DNA of 64,000 nt from Actibacterium sp. MT2.3-13A. GTDB lineage: Bacteria > Pseudomonadota > Alphaproteobacteria > Rhodobacterales > Rhodobacteraceae. Below are positions 17,591 to 26,272 of this stretch, piece by piece (positions within the stretch are counted from its first letter, which is position 1; the number at the start of each line of letters is the position of its first letter). The translations under genes were made by a program, and so were the position numbers. The stretch is taken from assembly GCF_018139985.1 (NCBI RefSeq), contig NZ_JAGSOU010000005.1, forward strand, positions 1-64,000. Direction: 5' to 3'. Below the pieces are notes generated by a model. It was not told the DNA's origin. It made no database searches and saw only the letters and a list, made by a program, of their open reading frames with translations.

Positions 17591-17597
17591 TCCCGGC

Positions 17598-20288
17598 TTA
17601 CGCCGCCTCGGCCCGCGAGGCCGGCAGGATCACGCGGAAGGCCGCGCCGCCCTGCCCGGGCAGATAGGCGATCGAGCCGCCCAGCTTGTCCATGATCTCG
17701 CGGCAGATGGCCAGGCCCAGCCCCGCCCCCCCGGCCGAGCTGTGATCGCCCAGCCGCGAGAATTTCTCGAAGATGATGTCCTGGCTCTTTTTCGGGATGC
17801 CGGTGCCGTTGTCGATGAAATCGACCGCCGTGCCCTCGGGCAGGCGACGCACCACGATGGTCAGCCGCGGCGCCGCGGCATCGCAGTATTTATGCGCGTT
17901 GGCGATCAGGTTGATGAAGACCTGGCTCAGCCGGTCGGTGTCGGTCATCAGCGCCACATCCTCCGAGGCCGGGTCGCGCGCGATCGCCATGCGGGCCTGC
18001 GTGTCCAGCGAGCCGGTGGCCGCCACGGCCCGGTCCAGCAACTCGCGCAGGTTGCCGCGCTGGCGGTTGAGCGAGACCTGCCCGCGCTCCAGCACGCTGA
18101 GGTCCAGCAGGTCGTCCAGAAGCCGCGTCAGCCGAATCGCCTCCTCGTAGATGATCGAGGAATAGCGCGTGAGTTGGTCCTCGCTCAGCGCCGCGCCTTC
18201 CATCAGGATCTCCGAGAACGCCCGGATGGAGGTCATCGGCGTGCGCAGTTCGTGGCTGATCTGGCTGAGGAAGGCGTCCTTCTGCTCCGAGATCTCGGTC
18301 AGCTTCTCGTTGGCCTCGCGCAGCTGGCGGGCGGTGCGCGCCAGCTCCTCGGACTTGGCCTCGAGCTGGCTGGAATATTCCATGATCTGCGCCGCCTCGT
18401 CGGCAACCGCCATCAGGTCCTCGACCGAGACCGAGGAATGGCCCGCGATCTGCCCCACCATCGCATGCGCCGTGGCCGCCCCGACCGAGCCCGCCAACTC
18501 GCGCTCCAGCCGCTCGATGAATTCGGGGGTGGGCTCGGGCAGGTAGCCCGCCTTGCCCTGCTCGGAGGCGGCGCGCTGAAACAGCGCCTGCGCCTCGCGC
18601 GAGCCGAGGATGCGCTGCGCCATCATCAGCAGGTCCTCGGCCTCGGCCGCGCCGTGGCTCCAGCCGCGCGCGCCGCTGGAATGCTCGAACACGTTGACGA
18701 ATTGCGCGCCCTGCAGGCGCTCCATCGGCGAAGGGAAGCCCGACAGCGACACCGCGAAAAAGGCGAAGGTGTTCAGCGTGATGCTCCAGAACACCGCGTG
18801 CACCACCGGGTCGATCCCGGTGACCCCGAACAGCGCCTGCGGGCGCAGCCAGTCCAGCCCGAACGGCCCGTTGACCATGATCTCGGCGCTCATCGCCACG
18901 CCGGGGCCGAAGCTGGGCAGAAACAGCGTGTAGGCCCAGGTGGCGAAGCCCAGGATCAGACCCGCCGCCGCACCCTTGCGCGTCGCCCCGCGCCAGAAGA
19001 TGCCGCCCAGCAGCGCCGGCAGCACCTGCGCCACGCCCGCGAAGGACACCAGCCCGATCGCGGCCAGAACCTCCGACCCGCCGGTCAGCCGGTAATAGAG
19101 ATAGCCCAGCACCAGGATCGCCGCGATCGAGATCCGGCGCGCGCGCAGCACGATCTTTCGGACGTCGCCGGAGACGGTGGCGCCGGCCTCCTTCCAGTGC
19201 AGCCAGAGCGGCATGACGATATGGTTGGACACCATGGTCGACAGCGCGATCGCCGCCACGATCACCATCGAGGTCGCCGAGCTGAACCCGCCGAGGAAGG
19301 CCAGCGCCGCCAACCCCTCCTGCCCCTGCGACAGCGGCACGGTGAGCACGAAGAGGTCGGGGTTCGCCCCCTCCGGCATCACCCGCAGGCCGGTCACCGC
19401 GATCGGCACCACGAAGAGGCTCATCAGGAACAGGTAGAGCGGAAAGGCCCAGGAGGCGGTGGCAAGGTGCCGCTCGTCGGCGTTTTCCACCACCAGCACC
19501 TGGAACATCCGCGGCAGCGTGAAGATCGCTGCCGCCGAGAGGAAGGTCAGCCCCACCCAGCGGCCCGAGTTGAAATGCGTCTCGGCCAGGGGCGATGCCT
19601 CGATCCGGGTCAGCATCTCGCCCAGGCCCCCGGCCACGCCCCAGATCACGAACAGCCCCACCGCCAGCAGCGCGATCAGCTTGACCACCGCCTCCATGGC
19701 GATGGCGGTGACCACGCCGTGGTGGCGTTCGTTGGCATCGAGGTTGCGGGTGCCGAACAGCACCGTGAACAGCGCCAGCCCCGCCGCCACCCACAGCGCG
19801 GTGGCGTTCAGGTCGCCCATCGCCCATTGCGCCGGGCCGCGCTCGGCGAAGACGGCGAAGGACAGCGTCACCGATTGCAGTTGCAGCGCGATATAGGGGG
19901 TGGTGCCGACCACCGCCATCAGCGTCACGATCACGCCCAGCACGTTCGACTTGCCATAGCGCGACGAGATCAGGTCGGCGATCGAGGTGATGCGCTGGGT
20001 CTTTCCGATGCGCACCAGCTTGCGCAGCACCACCCACCAGCCGATCAGCACCAGCGTCGGGCCGAGATAGATGGTCACGAATTCCAGCCCCGAGCGCGCC
20101 GCGTAGCCGACCGCGCCGTAGAAGGTCCAGGCGGTGCAGTAGACCGACAGCGACAGCGTGTAGACCAGCGGCGAGCGCAGCCAGGCCACACGGCCCGCCG
20201 CCGCCCGGCGCTCGGCCACGAAGGCCACCACGAACAGCAGCACCACATAGGTCAGGCAGACCACCACGAGCATGTTGAAGGTTATCAT
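17598..20288 (-). CDS. SSS-STAC sensor histidine kinase (CbrA/CrbS type)
   Basis: An 896-residue membrane sensor. Residues 1 to about 490 form a sodium:solute symporter-like domain with about thirteen membrane helices (SVYCTAWTFYGAVGYAARSG near the start). A STAC-like linker follows (about 565-640, ERELAGSVGAATAHAMVG), then a coiled coil, the H-box FLSQISHELRTP (His 679), the N-box NLIANAHKY and G-boxes IDNGTGIPKK and GAGLGLAICREIM. Such kinases (CbrA; CrbS/MxtR) sense or respond to carbon sources, and CrbS controls acetyl-CoA synthetase. It has no receiver domain; the likely partner is the response regulator encoded upstream. Its start overlaps the preceding small gene by 4 bases. The acs gene cluster is close by. 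Confidence 0.88.
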   Translation of the reverse strand: MITFNMLVVVCLTYVVLLFVVAFVAERRAAAGRVAWLRSPLVYTLSLSVYCTAWTFYGAVGYAARSGLEFVTIYLGPTLVLIGWWVVLRKLVRIGKTQRITSIADLISSRYGKSNVLGVIVTLMAVVGTTPYIALQLQSVTLSFAVFAERGPAQWAMGDLNATALWVAAGLALFTVLFGTRNLDANERHHGVVTAIAMEAVVKLIALLAVGLFVIWGVAGGLGEMLTRIEASPLAETHFNSGRWVGLTFLSAAAIFTLPRMFQVLVVENADERHLATASWAFPLYLFLMSLFVVPIAVTGLRVMPEGANPDLFVLTVPLSQGQEGLAALAFLGGFSSATSMVIVAAIALSTMVSNHIVMPLWLHWKEAGATVSGDVRKIVLRARRISIAAILVLGYLYYRLTGGSEVLAAIGLVSFAGVAQVLPALLGGIFWRGATRKGAAAGLILGFATWAYTLFLPSFGPGVAMSAEIMVNGPFGLDWLRPQALFGVTGIDPVVHAVFWSITLNTFAFFAVSLSGFPSPMERLQGAQFVNVFEHSSGARGWSHGAAEAEDLLMMAQRILGSREAQALFQRAASEQGKAGYLPEPTPEFIERLERELAGSVGAATAHAMVGQIAGHSSVSVEDLMAVADEAAQIMEYSSQLEAKSEELARTARQLREANEKLTEISEQKDAFLSQISHELRTPMTSIRAFSEILMEGAALSEDQLTRYSSIIYEEAIRLTRLLDDLLDLSVLERGQVSLNRQRGNLRELLDRAVAATGSLDTQARMAIARDPASEDVALMTDTDRLSQVFINLIANAHKYCDAAAPRLTIVVRRLPEGTAVDFIDNGTGIPKKSQDIIFEKFSRLGDHSSAGGAGLGLAICREIMDKLGGSIAYLPGQGGAAFRVILPASRAEAA

Positions 20289-20566
20289 CGCCCGTCCCCG
20301 CCCTCGCGGACCTCGCCCTCCTCGCCGTCCAGTCCCTCGCGCGAGAGCCGCCGCGCCAGCGCCCAGGCCATCACGATCAGCCCGAACCAGGCGAGGAAGA
20401 AATAGACCAGGTTGGTCGCGGTGCGGCTGATCCCCTCCGGCCCGCCCAGCAGCGGCAGCATGAAGGCGAACAGCCCCAGCACCGGCAGCAGCCGGGCGAG
20501 GTCCATCATCCGGCGACGGCGATAGCTCTGCCGCTCTAGGAACAGGGGCTCACCTCGGCGGGGCAC
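20285..20566 (-). CDS. Small membrane protein in the sensor kinase operon
   Basis: A 93-residue protein with two membrane helices (about residues 24-43 and 48-70), an Arg-rich N-terminus (LFLERQSYRRRRMM) and an acidic tail. It begins with GTG at 20566, four bases after the response regulator stop, with GAGG just upstream; the LFLER-YRRRR start is a conserved feature of such proteins in Rhodobacteraceae. It overlaps the kinase start at ATGA. Small two-helix proteins often accompany SSS-type kinases and may help the membrane sensor; this is inference. Confidence 0.65.
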   Translation of the reverse strand: MPRRGEPLFLERQSYRRRRMMDLARLLPVLGLFAFMLPLLGGPEGISRTATNLVYFFLAWFGLIVMAWALARRLSREGLDGEEGEVREGGDGR

Positions 20567-20570
20567 GGCC

Positions 20571-20939
20571 TCAGCCTTCCGCCAGCTCGCGCACGGCGCT
20601 CAGCACGTCGGTGTTGGAAAACGGCTTGGCCATGAAGCGGCTGGCGCCGATCTGCTCGGCCATTTCGCGGTCCTTGGCCTGGCCCTTGGCGGTTAGCATC
20701 AGCACCGGCAGCGCCCCGGTCTCGGACCCGCCGCGGATGTCGCGCAGGATGTCGAAACCGCTCTTGCCCGGCAGCATCACGTCGAGAATCACCACGTCGG
20801 GTCGCTTCTCCAGCACCGACTGATAGGCCGTGGTGCCGTCGGAATGGGTGTGCACCACCCAGCCGTCGCGGGACAGGATGAAGCGGATCGCCTCTATGAT
20901 ATTCGGTTCATCCTCGATCAGAAGGACAGTCCTGCCCAT
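20571..20939 (-). CDS. Single-domain response regulator
   Basis: A 122-residue CheY-like receiver domain without an output domain. The acidic pocket is at EDEP (near residue 10), the phosphoacceptor is Asp in VILDVMLPGKSG (near 53), the Thr switch lies in MLTAKGQ and the Lys in FMAKPFS. GGGGGGAGG precedes the ATG. It is the first gene of a three-gene unit with the small membrane protein and the SSS-type kinase, so the kinase probably phosphorylates it. CrbS normally pairs with a DNA-binding regulator (CrbR), so a receiver-only partner is unusual. Confidence 0.88.
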   Translation of the reverse strand: MGRTVLLIEDEPNIIEAIRFILSRDGWVVHTHSDGTTAYQSVLEKRPDVVILDVMLPGKSGFDILRDIRGGSETGALPVLMLTAKGQAKDREMAEQIGASRFMAKPFSNTDVLSAVRELAEG

Positions 20940-21013
20940 TCAGATCCTCCCCCCTGTCCGGATGCGCCTTCGCGCTTTTGTTGGCGCAACTATCACCAAG
21001 AAGGCCACCGCTG

Positions 21014-22327
21014 TCAAAACCCATCGGCCAGGATCGAGGGTTCGCGCCGCGCCACGCAATCGCGCCGCGGGCAGATCCGGCAGCTCGTGCCGGCCGGCAG
21101 CACCTCGCCCTGCGCCGGCGCGAGCGGCGGGTCGGGCAGGATCAGCATCGCCGCCTCCAGCACCTGCGGCCCGTCGAAACGCGCCATCTGCGCGGGCTGG
21201 CAGATCGCATAGGTCAGGAAGCGGCGGGTGCTGCGCCCGGCCAGCTCGATCACCGCGCGCACCGGCGTCATCGGGCGCGACAGCGCCTGGTAGAGCGGCC
21301 ACAGCGGACAGGCCGCGCCGAAGCGCGGCGGCGAAAACCCCTTTACCGGCTTGCGGAAGGTCAGCGTGCCCGAGCCGTCGCACATCACCAGCCCTGCGGC
21401 GACGCCGATCCGCTCTTCGGGCATGGCGGCGACCCGCCGGAACACCGCGCCGAGATCGACGCCGAAACGCTGCGCCAGCCGCGCCGGGTCGAGTTTCATC
21501 TCGACCGCTGCCGCGGCGAAGGCGGCCAGCGGCATATGCGCGGCGTCGCGGGCGTAGCGCTCCAGATAGCGCCGGGCGAGGTCGCGCGCCGGGCTCGACG
21601 ACAGCTCGCGCGCCGCCTCGATCAGGCCGTCGATGCGCGGCGGCAGGTTCCGCTCCAGCGCCGAGACGTGGTAATCCTGCGCCCGCAGATAGGCCTCGAC
21701 CTCCTCCTGCGGCGAACTGCGGACATGTTCCTCGGCCGCGCTGTCCTCGTCGAGATAGGCCACCAGCGCCTGCGCGCCCTCGGCCAGGCGCTGGCTCTCG
21801 TCATAGAGGTTGCGGTGAAAGCGGTCCTGCCAGTCGCTGTCGATGTCCTCGGTCTCGACCAGGATCGACGCGGTGGAGCGGATCGCGGTCACCGTGGACA
21901 GCACCTCGTGCAGCGAGGCCGACAGGAACGGGTCGTGGGTCATGCGGTCGGTCAGCAGTTCCACCGTGCGCTCCAGTTCGGCCACCCGGCGGTGGCTGTC
22001 GGCCAGAAGCTGCGCCCAGCCCGGAAAGCGGCCGACCAGTTCCTCGATGCGCGGCAGTTCGCGCGCGGCGGCCTCGTGGCCCACCGCGGCGTCGCGCAGC
22101 GCCTCCAGCAGCGCCGCCTCCACGCCCTGGGTCAGGGCCGAGGGCTCCACGTCCAGCTTGCGCGCGATATCCATCAGCAGCTTGCCGCCGATTCTGCGCC
22201 GGTTGTGCTCGATCAGATTGAGGTAGGACGGCGAGATGCCGACCGAACGGGCCAGATCGGCCTGCCGCAGCCGCATCCCCATGCGGCGTTCGCGGATTCG
22301 GGTGCCTGTCAGCGTGCTGCGCGCCAT
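21014..22327 (-). CDS. ScfR/PccR-family short-chain fatty acyl regulator
   Basis: A 437-residue transcription factor. The N-terminus is an Xre-type helix-turn-helix (RQADLARSVGISPSYLNLIEH, about residues 20-45). The long middle region is helical and occupies the place of an IrrE-like domain, but lacks an HExxH motif. The C-terminus has the DUF2083-like part with GFSPPRFGAACPLWPLYQA, and a cysteine group CRICPRRDC near the end. Relatives (RamB, PccR, ScfR) sense short-chain acyl-CoAs and control acetate or propionate genes. ATG 22327 has GGAG 8 bases upstream. The gene is divergent from an ABC transporter-acs operon across repeated operator-like sites. Confidence 0.85.
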   Translation of the reverse strand: MARSTLTGTRIRERRMGMRLRQADLARSVGISPSYLNLIEHNRRRIGGKLLMDIARKLDVEPSALTQGVEAALLEALRDAAVGHEAAARELPRIEELVGRFPGWAQLLADSHRRVAELERTVELLTDRMTHDPFLSASLHEVLSTVTAIRSTASILVETEDIDSDWQDRFHRNLYDESQRLAEGAQALVAYLDEDSAAEEHVRSSPQEEVEAYLRAQDYHVSALERNLPPRIDGLIEAARELSSSPARDLARRYLERYARDAAHMPLAAFAAAAVEMKLDPARLAQRFGVDLGAVFRRVAAMPEERIGVAAGLVMCDGSGTLTFRKPVKGFSPPRFGAACPLWPLYQALSRPMTPVRAVIELAGRSTRRFLTYAICQPAQMARFDGPQVLEAAMLILPDPPLAPAQGEVLPAGTSCRICPRRDCVARREPSILADGF

Positions 22328-22341
22328 CTGGAAAACTCCGG

Positions 22342-22492
22342 CCTTTACAAGGGCTTTCTGCGCCTGCGTGATAACTTGTTTACAATGCATACCGTTGCAT
22401 TGTGTAATTGTTTACAAAAAAAACGTTGCATTGAAAGCAGTTGTTGCGAAATTTTCGATACGACCGCGATACTGATGTTGCCTTGTAAAAGG
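22342..22492. promoter_or_regulatory. Repeated operator sites between scfR-like gene and ABC-acs operon
   Basis: The heptamer TTTACAA occurs at 22344-22350, 22379-22385 and 22411-22417 and inverted at 22483-22489. Two direct repeats of 27 and 26 bases (22376-22402 and 22408-22433) each start with TTGTTTACAA and end with GTTGCATTG, 32 bases apart. The outer copies are near-palindromes (CCTTTACAAGG and CCTTGTAAAAGG). Placement between the divergent regulator and transporter genes suggests that the ScfR-type protein binds here and controls both. Confidence 0.6.
22444..22473 (+). promoter_or_regulatory. Candidate promoter of the ABC-acs operon
   Basis: TTGCGA (22444-22449), an 18-base spacer and GATACT (22468-22473) lie downstream of the direct repeats and 75 bases before the binding protein start. 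The fit to a sigma-70 consensus is moderate. Confidence 0.35.
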
Positions 22493-22548
22493 CCGTGACC
22501 CGCGCAGAGGAGGCGCGGCGTCGCAGTTCACATCACGGGAGGATATTC

Positions 22549-23895
22549 ATGTCCAATTCGAAATTCACACGTCGCGGCGTGCTGAAGACCGGGGCCGTTA
22601 CCGGCGCCGGTCTTGCGCTGCCGACCATCTTCACCGCGTCCTCGGCCTCGGCGTTCACCAACGAGCCCACCGGGGCGTCGGTGACGCTGGGCTTCAACGT
22701 GCCCCAGACCGGCCCCTATGCCGACGAAGGCGCCGACGAGCTGCGCGCCTATGAGCTGGCGGTGGAGCACCTGAACGGCGGCGGCGACGGCGGGATGATG
22801 AACACCTTCTCGTCGAAGGCGCTGCAGGGCAACGGCATCCTGGGCAAGAAGGTGGAATACGTCACCGGCGACACCCAGACCAAGTCGGACGCCGCCCGCG
22901 CCTCGGCCAAGTCGATGATCGAGAAGGACGGCGCCATCATGATCACCGGCGGCTCGTCCTCGGGCGTGGCCGTCGCCGTGCAGGGCCTGTGCCAGGAGGC
23001 CGGCGTGATCTTCATGGCCGGTCTGACCCATTCCAACGACACCACCGGCAAGGACAAGAAGGCCAACGGCTTCCGCCACTTCTTCAACGCCTACATGTCG
23101 GGCGCCGCGCTGGCGCCGGTGCTGGCCAAGATGTACGGCAATGACCGCAAGGCCTATCACCTGACCGCCGACTACACCTGGGGCTGGACCCAGGAGGAGT
23201 CGATCGTGGCCGCCACCGAGGCGCTGGGCTGGACCACCGTGAACACGGTCAAGACGCCGCTCGCCCAGACCGACTTCTCGGCCTACATCACCCCGATCCT
23301 GCAGACCGACGCCGACGTGCTGGTGCTCAACCACTACGGCGGCAACATGGTGAACTCGCTGACCAACGCGGTGCAGTTCGGCCTGCGCGACCGGATCGTG
23401 AACGGCAAGCAGTTCGAGATCGTCGTGCCGCTCTACTCGCGCCTGATGGCGCGCGGCGCCGGCGAGAACGTGAAGGGCATCTTCGGCTCGACCAACTGGC
23501 ACTGGTCGCTGCAGGACGCGGGCTCGCAGGCCTTCGTGAAGTCCTTCGGCACCAAATACGGCTTCCCGCCGAGCCAGGCCGCGCACACCTGCTATGTGCA
23601 GACGCTGCTCTATGCCGATGCCGTGGAGCGCGCCGGCAGCTTCAACCCCTGCGCCGTGGCAGAGGCGCTGGAGGGCTACGACTTCGACGGTCTGGGCAAC
23701 GGCCCGACCCATTACCGCGCCGCCGACCACCAGTGCTTCAAGGACGTGCTGGTCGTGCGCGGGAAGGAGAACCCGACCTCCGAGTTCGACCTTCTGGAAG
23801 TCGTGGAAGTCACCCCGCGCGCCCAGGTCGAATACGCCCCCGATCACCCGATGTTCGCGGGCGGCTCGCTGGGCACCTGCAACCCGGGCGCGTGA
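22549..23895 (+). CDS. ABC transporter substrate-binding protein, HAAT family, Tat-exported
   Basis: A 448-residue periplasmic binding protein of the type I (Leu/Ile/Val-like) fold. The N-terminus carries a Tat signal, FTRRGVLKTG, then a hydrophobic stretch and an Ala-x-Ala-type cleavage site near residue 35. Mature segments GFNVPQTGPYADEGADELR and ITGGSSSGVAVAVQ are typical of the family. Its operon includes two permeases, two ATPases and acetyl-CoA synthetase under a ScfR-type regulator, so a short-chain carboxylate is a more likely ligand than an amino acid; this is inference from context. GGGAGG lies upstream of ATG 22549. Confidence 0.8.
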   Translation: MSNSKFTRRGVLKTGAVTGAGLALPTIFTASSASAFTNEPTGASVTLGFNVPQTGPYADEGADELRAYELAVEHLNGGGDGGMMNTFSSKALQGNGILGKKVEYVTGDTQTKSDAARASAKSMIEKDGAIMITGGSSSGVAVAVQGLCQEAGVIFMAGLTHSNDTTGKDKKANGFRHFFNAYMSGAALAPVLAKMYGNDRKAYHLTADYTWGWTQEESIVAATEALGWTTVNTVKTPLAQTDFSAYITPILQTDADVLVLNHYGGNMVNSLTNAVQFGLRDRIVNGKQFEIVVPLYSRLMARGAGENVKGIFGSTNWHWSLQDAGSQAFVKSFGTKYGFPPSQAAHTCYVQTLLYADAVERAGSFNPCAVAEALEGYDFDGLGNGPTHYRAADHQCFKDVLVVRGKENPTSEFDLLEVVEVTPRAQVEYAPDHPMFAGGSLGTCNPGA

Positions 23896-23910
23896 TCTGA
23901 GTCACTCCCG

Positions 23911-23942
23911 GCCGGCCGCGCCCTCGCGCGCGGCCGGCTTTT
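23911..23942 (+). terminator. Hairpin after the binding protein gene
   Basis: Perfect 10-base arms (GCCGGCCGCG and CGCGGCCGGC) followed by TTTT, 16 bases after the stop of the substrate-binding protein gene. It probably terminates part of the transcripts or protects the 3' end, giving higher binding protein levels than permease levels. Confidence 0.6.
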
Positions 23943-24006
23943 CGGCCTTTACTGCCCGGTCACGCCCGGCGCAGGCCACCAATCCAATGCTGCATGGGTG
24001 GGGATA

Positions 24007-25038
24007 ATGGACGCGATCCTACTGCAAATTCTAAACGGTCTGGACAAGGGCTCGGCCTACGCGCTGATCGCCCTCGGACTGACGCTCATCTTCGGCACGC
24101 TGGGCGTGGTGAACTTCGCGCATGGCGCGCTGTTCATGATCGGCGCCTTCTGCGCCGTCACGCTGTCGAAGTTCCTGACGCTCAGCTTCGAGACCGTCGA
24201 CCCGACCAAGACCGACTTCCTCGGCCAGCCGCTGAAGGTGAAGACCCCCTATGTCGAGGCCTGGTTCGGCCCCGACTTCGGCGGCGCGCTCATCGACTGG
24301 GCGGTGCCGCTGTCCATCCTCTTCGCCATCCCCGTCATGATCACCGTGGGCTTCGTGATGGAGCGCGGCCTGATCAAGCATTTCTACAAGCGCCCGCATG
24401 CCGACCAGATCCTGGTGACCTTCGGCCTGGCGATCGTGTTGCAAGAGATCATCAAGCAGGTCTACGGCGCCAACCCTATCCCGACCCCCGCGCCCGACGC
24501 GTTCCGCGGTTCGTTCGATTTCGGGGTGCTGCTGGGCTTCGACCCGAGCGTGATCATCTACCCATACTGGCGGCTGGTCTATTTCCTGTTCGCCGCCGTC
24601 ATCATCGGCGCGGTCTTCGCCTTCCTGCAGTTCACCACCTTCGGCATGGTTGTGCGCGCCGGCATGGCCGACCGCGAGACCGTGGGGCTGCTGGGCATCA
24701 ACATCGACCGCCGCTTCACCATCATGTTCGGCATCGCCGCCGCCGTGGCGGGGCTGGCCGGCGTGATGTACACGCCGATCAACTCGCCCAACTACCATAT
24801 GGGCATGGATTTCCTCGTGCTCAGCTTCGTGGTGGTCGTGGTCGGCGGCATGGGCAGCCTGCCCGGCGCCGTGGCCGCGGGCTTCCTGCTCGGCATTCTC
24901 GAAAGCTTTGCCTCGATGAACGAGATCAAGTCGCTCATTCCCGGCATCGACCAGATCATCATCTACCTGGTGGCGATTGTAATCCTGCTCACCCGCCCGC
25001 GCGGGCTCATGGGCCGCAAAGGCGTGATGGAGGACTAA
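24007..25038 (+). CDS. LivH-type ABC permease
   Basis: Inner-membrane permease of 343 residues with about eight membrane segments. It opens with ILNGLDKGSAYALIALGLTLIFGTLG and VNFAHGALFMIGAF, the LivH family signature. The cytoplasmic coupling loop is near RAGMADRETVGLLGINIDR. It works with the LivM-like protein encoded next, and both engage the two ATPases of this operon. A GTG at 23998 is an alternative start; ATG 24007 is favoured by the upstream GGGG. Confidence 0.88.
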   Translation: MDAILLQILNGLDKGSAYALIALGLTLIFGTLGVVNFAHGALFMIGAFCAVTLSKFLTLSFETVDPTKTDFLGQPLKVKTPYVEAWFGPDFGGALIDWAVPLSILFAIPVMITVGFVMERGLIKHFYKRPHADQILVTFGLAIVLQEIIKQVYGANPIPTPAPDAFRGSFDFGVLLGFDPSVIIYPYWRLVYFLFAAVIIGAVFAFLQFTTFGMVVRAGMADRETVGLLGINIDRRFTIMFGIAAAVAGLAGVMYTPINSPNYHMGMDFLVLSFVVVVVGGMGSLPGAVAAGFLLGILESFASMNEIKSLIPGIDQIIIYLVAIVILLTRPRGLMGRKGVMED

Positions 25039-25041
25039 TTC

Positions 25042-26259
25042 ATGCTCGGTCTCGACAAGAAAGACTGGACCCTTCTGCTGATCGTGGCGGTGCTGGCCCT
25101 GGCCGCGCCCTTCATCCTGAACCCATTCCCGGCCGGCAGCGAACTGGCGCAGTTCAACGCAGGCTATCCCGACCTGATGCAGCGCTTCGCGATATTCGGG
25201 ATCTTCGCCATCGGCTTCAACATCCTGTTCGGCCTGACCGGCTACCTCTCTTTCGGCCACGCGGCCTTCCTCGGGGTGGGGTCCTACTCGGCGGTGTGGA
25301 TGTTCAAGCTGCTGAGCATGAACGTGGTGCCAGCGATCCTGCTGTCGATGGTGGTGGCGGCGCTGTTCTCGCTGCTGATCGGCTTCGTGTCGCTGCGCCG
25401 CTCGGGCATCTATTTCTCGATCCTGACGCTGGCCTTCGCGCAGATGTCGTTCAACCTGGCCTATTCGGTGCTGACCCCGATCACCAACGGCGAGACCGGC
25501 CTGCAACTGACGCTGGACGACCCCCGCATCCTCGGCGCCTCGGCGACCGCGGACGGCTCGATCCCGGTGACCAACCTGTTCGGCCTGGAGATGCGCTCCA
25601 CGTTCGAGCTGGAGATCGGCGCCTGGCTGTTCCAGTTCAACGCCGGCTACTACCTCTGCGCGGTGATCATGCTGCTGGCCTTCTACGCCGCGATGCGGAT
25701 CTTCCGCTCGCCCTTCGGCATCATGCTGCGCGCGGTCAAGTCGAACCAGCAGCGCATGACCTACACCGGCCTGAACCCGCGGCCCTACACGCTCGCCGCC
25801 TTCGTGATCTCGGGCATGTATGCCGGTCTCGCCGGCGGCCTGATGGCCTCGATGGACCCGCTGGCGGGCGCCGAGCGGATGCAGTGGACGGCAAGCGGCG
25901 AGGTGGTTCTGATGACGATCCTCGGCGGCGCCGGCACCCTGCTGGGGCCGGTGCTGGGCGCGGGCTTCATCAAGTATTTCGAGAACATCTTCTCGAAGAT
26001 CAACGACAACGTCCTGCATGGCTGGTTCTCCTTCCTGCCCGACGGGCTGGAGGATCTGCTGGTGAGCATCGTGCACCCCTTCGTCGGCAAGGGCTGGCAC
26101 CTGACGCTGGGCATCCTGTTCATGCTGGTGGTGATCTTCCTGCCCGGCGGCCTGATCGAGGGCGGCCAGCGCATCGTGCGGCTGTTCCGCAAGAAGAAGG
26201 CGCCCAGGGGCGAGGATGCCGATCATCACCCCAAAGAAACGCCCCATGTGGCCGAGTGA
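25042..26259 (+). CDS. LivM-type ABC permease
   Basis: A 405-residue inner-membrane permease with about ten membrane segments. [18 protein letters not shown] and [15 protein letters not shown] are LivM signatures, and [18 protein letters not shown] is the coupling loop. The C-terminus has an extra hydrophilic, Lys-rich tail. The gene starts three bases after the upstream permease stop and is part of the same transcript. It pairs with the LivH-type permease. Confidence 0.88.
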   Translation: MLGLDKKDWTLLLIVAVLALAAPFILNPFPAGSELAQFNAGYPDLMQRFAIFGIFAIGFNILFGLTGYLSFGHAAFLGVGSYSAVWMFKLLSMNVVPAILLSMVVAALFSLLIGFVSLRRSGIYFSILTLAFAQMSFNLAYSVLTPITNGETGLQLTLDDPRILGASATADGSIPVTNLFGLEMRSTFELEIGAWLFQFNAGYYLCAVIMLLAFYAAMRIFRSPFGIMLRAVKSNQQRMTYTGLNPRPYTLAAFVISGMYAGLAGGLMASMDPLAGAERMQWTASGEVVLMTILGGAGTLLGPVLGAGFIKYFENIFSKINDNVLHGWFSFLPDGLEDLLVSIVHPFVGKGWHLTLGILFMLVVIFLPGGLIEGGQRIVRLFRKKKAPRGEDADHHPKETPHVAE

Positions 26260-26272
26260 GGAGGACGCACAG

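Noticed and set aside
17505-20405. 966-codon plus-strand frame opposite the sensor kinase
   Set aside because: Composition dominated by Arg, Gln, His and Gly as expected for the reverse of a membrane protein gene; the opposite strand has unmistakable kinase motifs.
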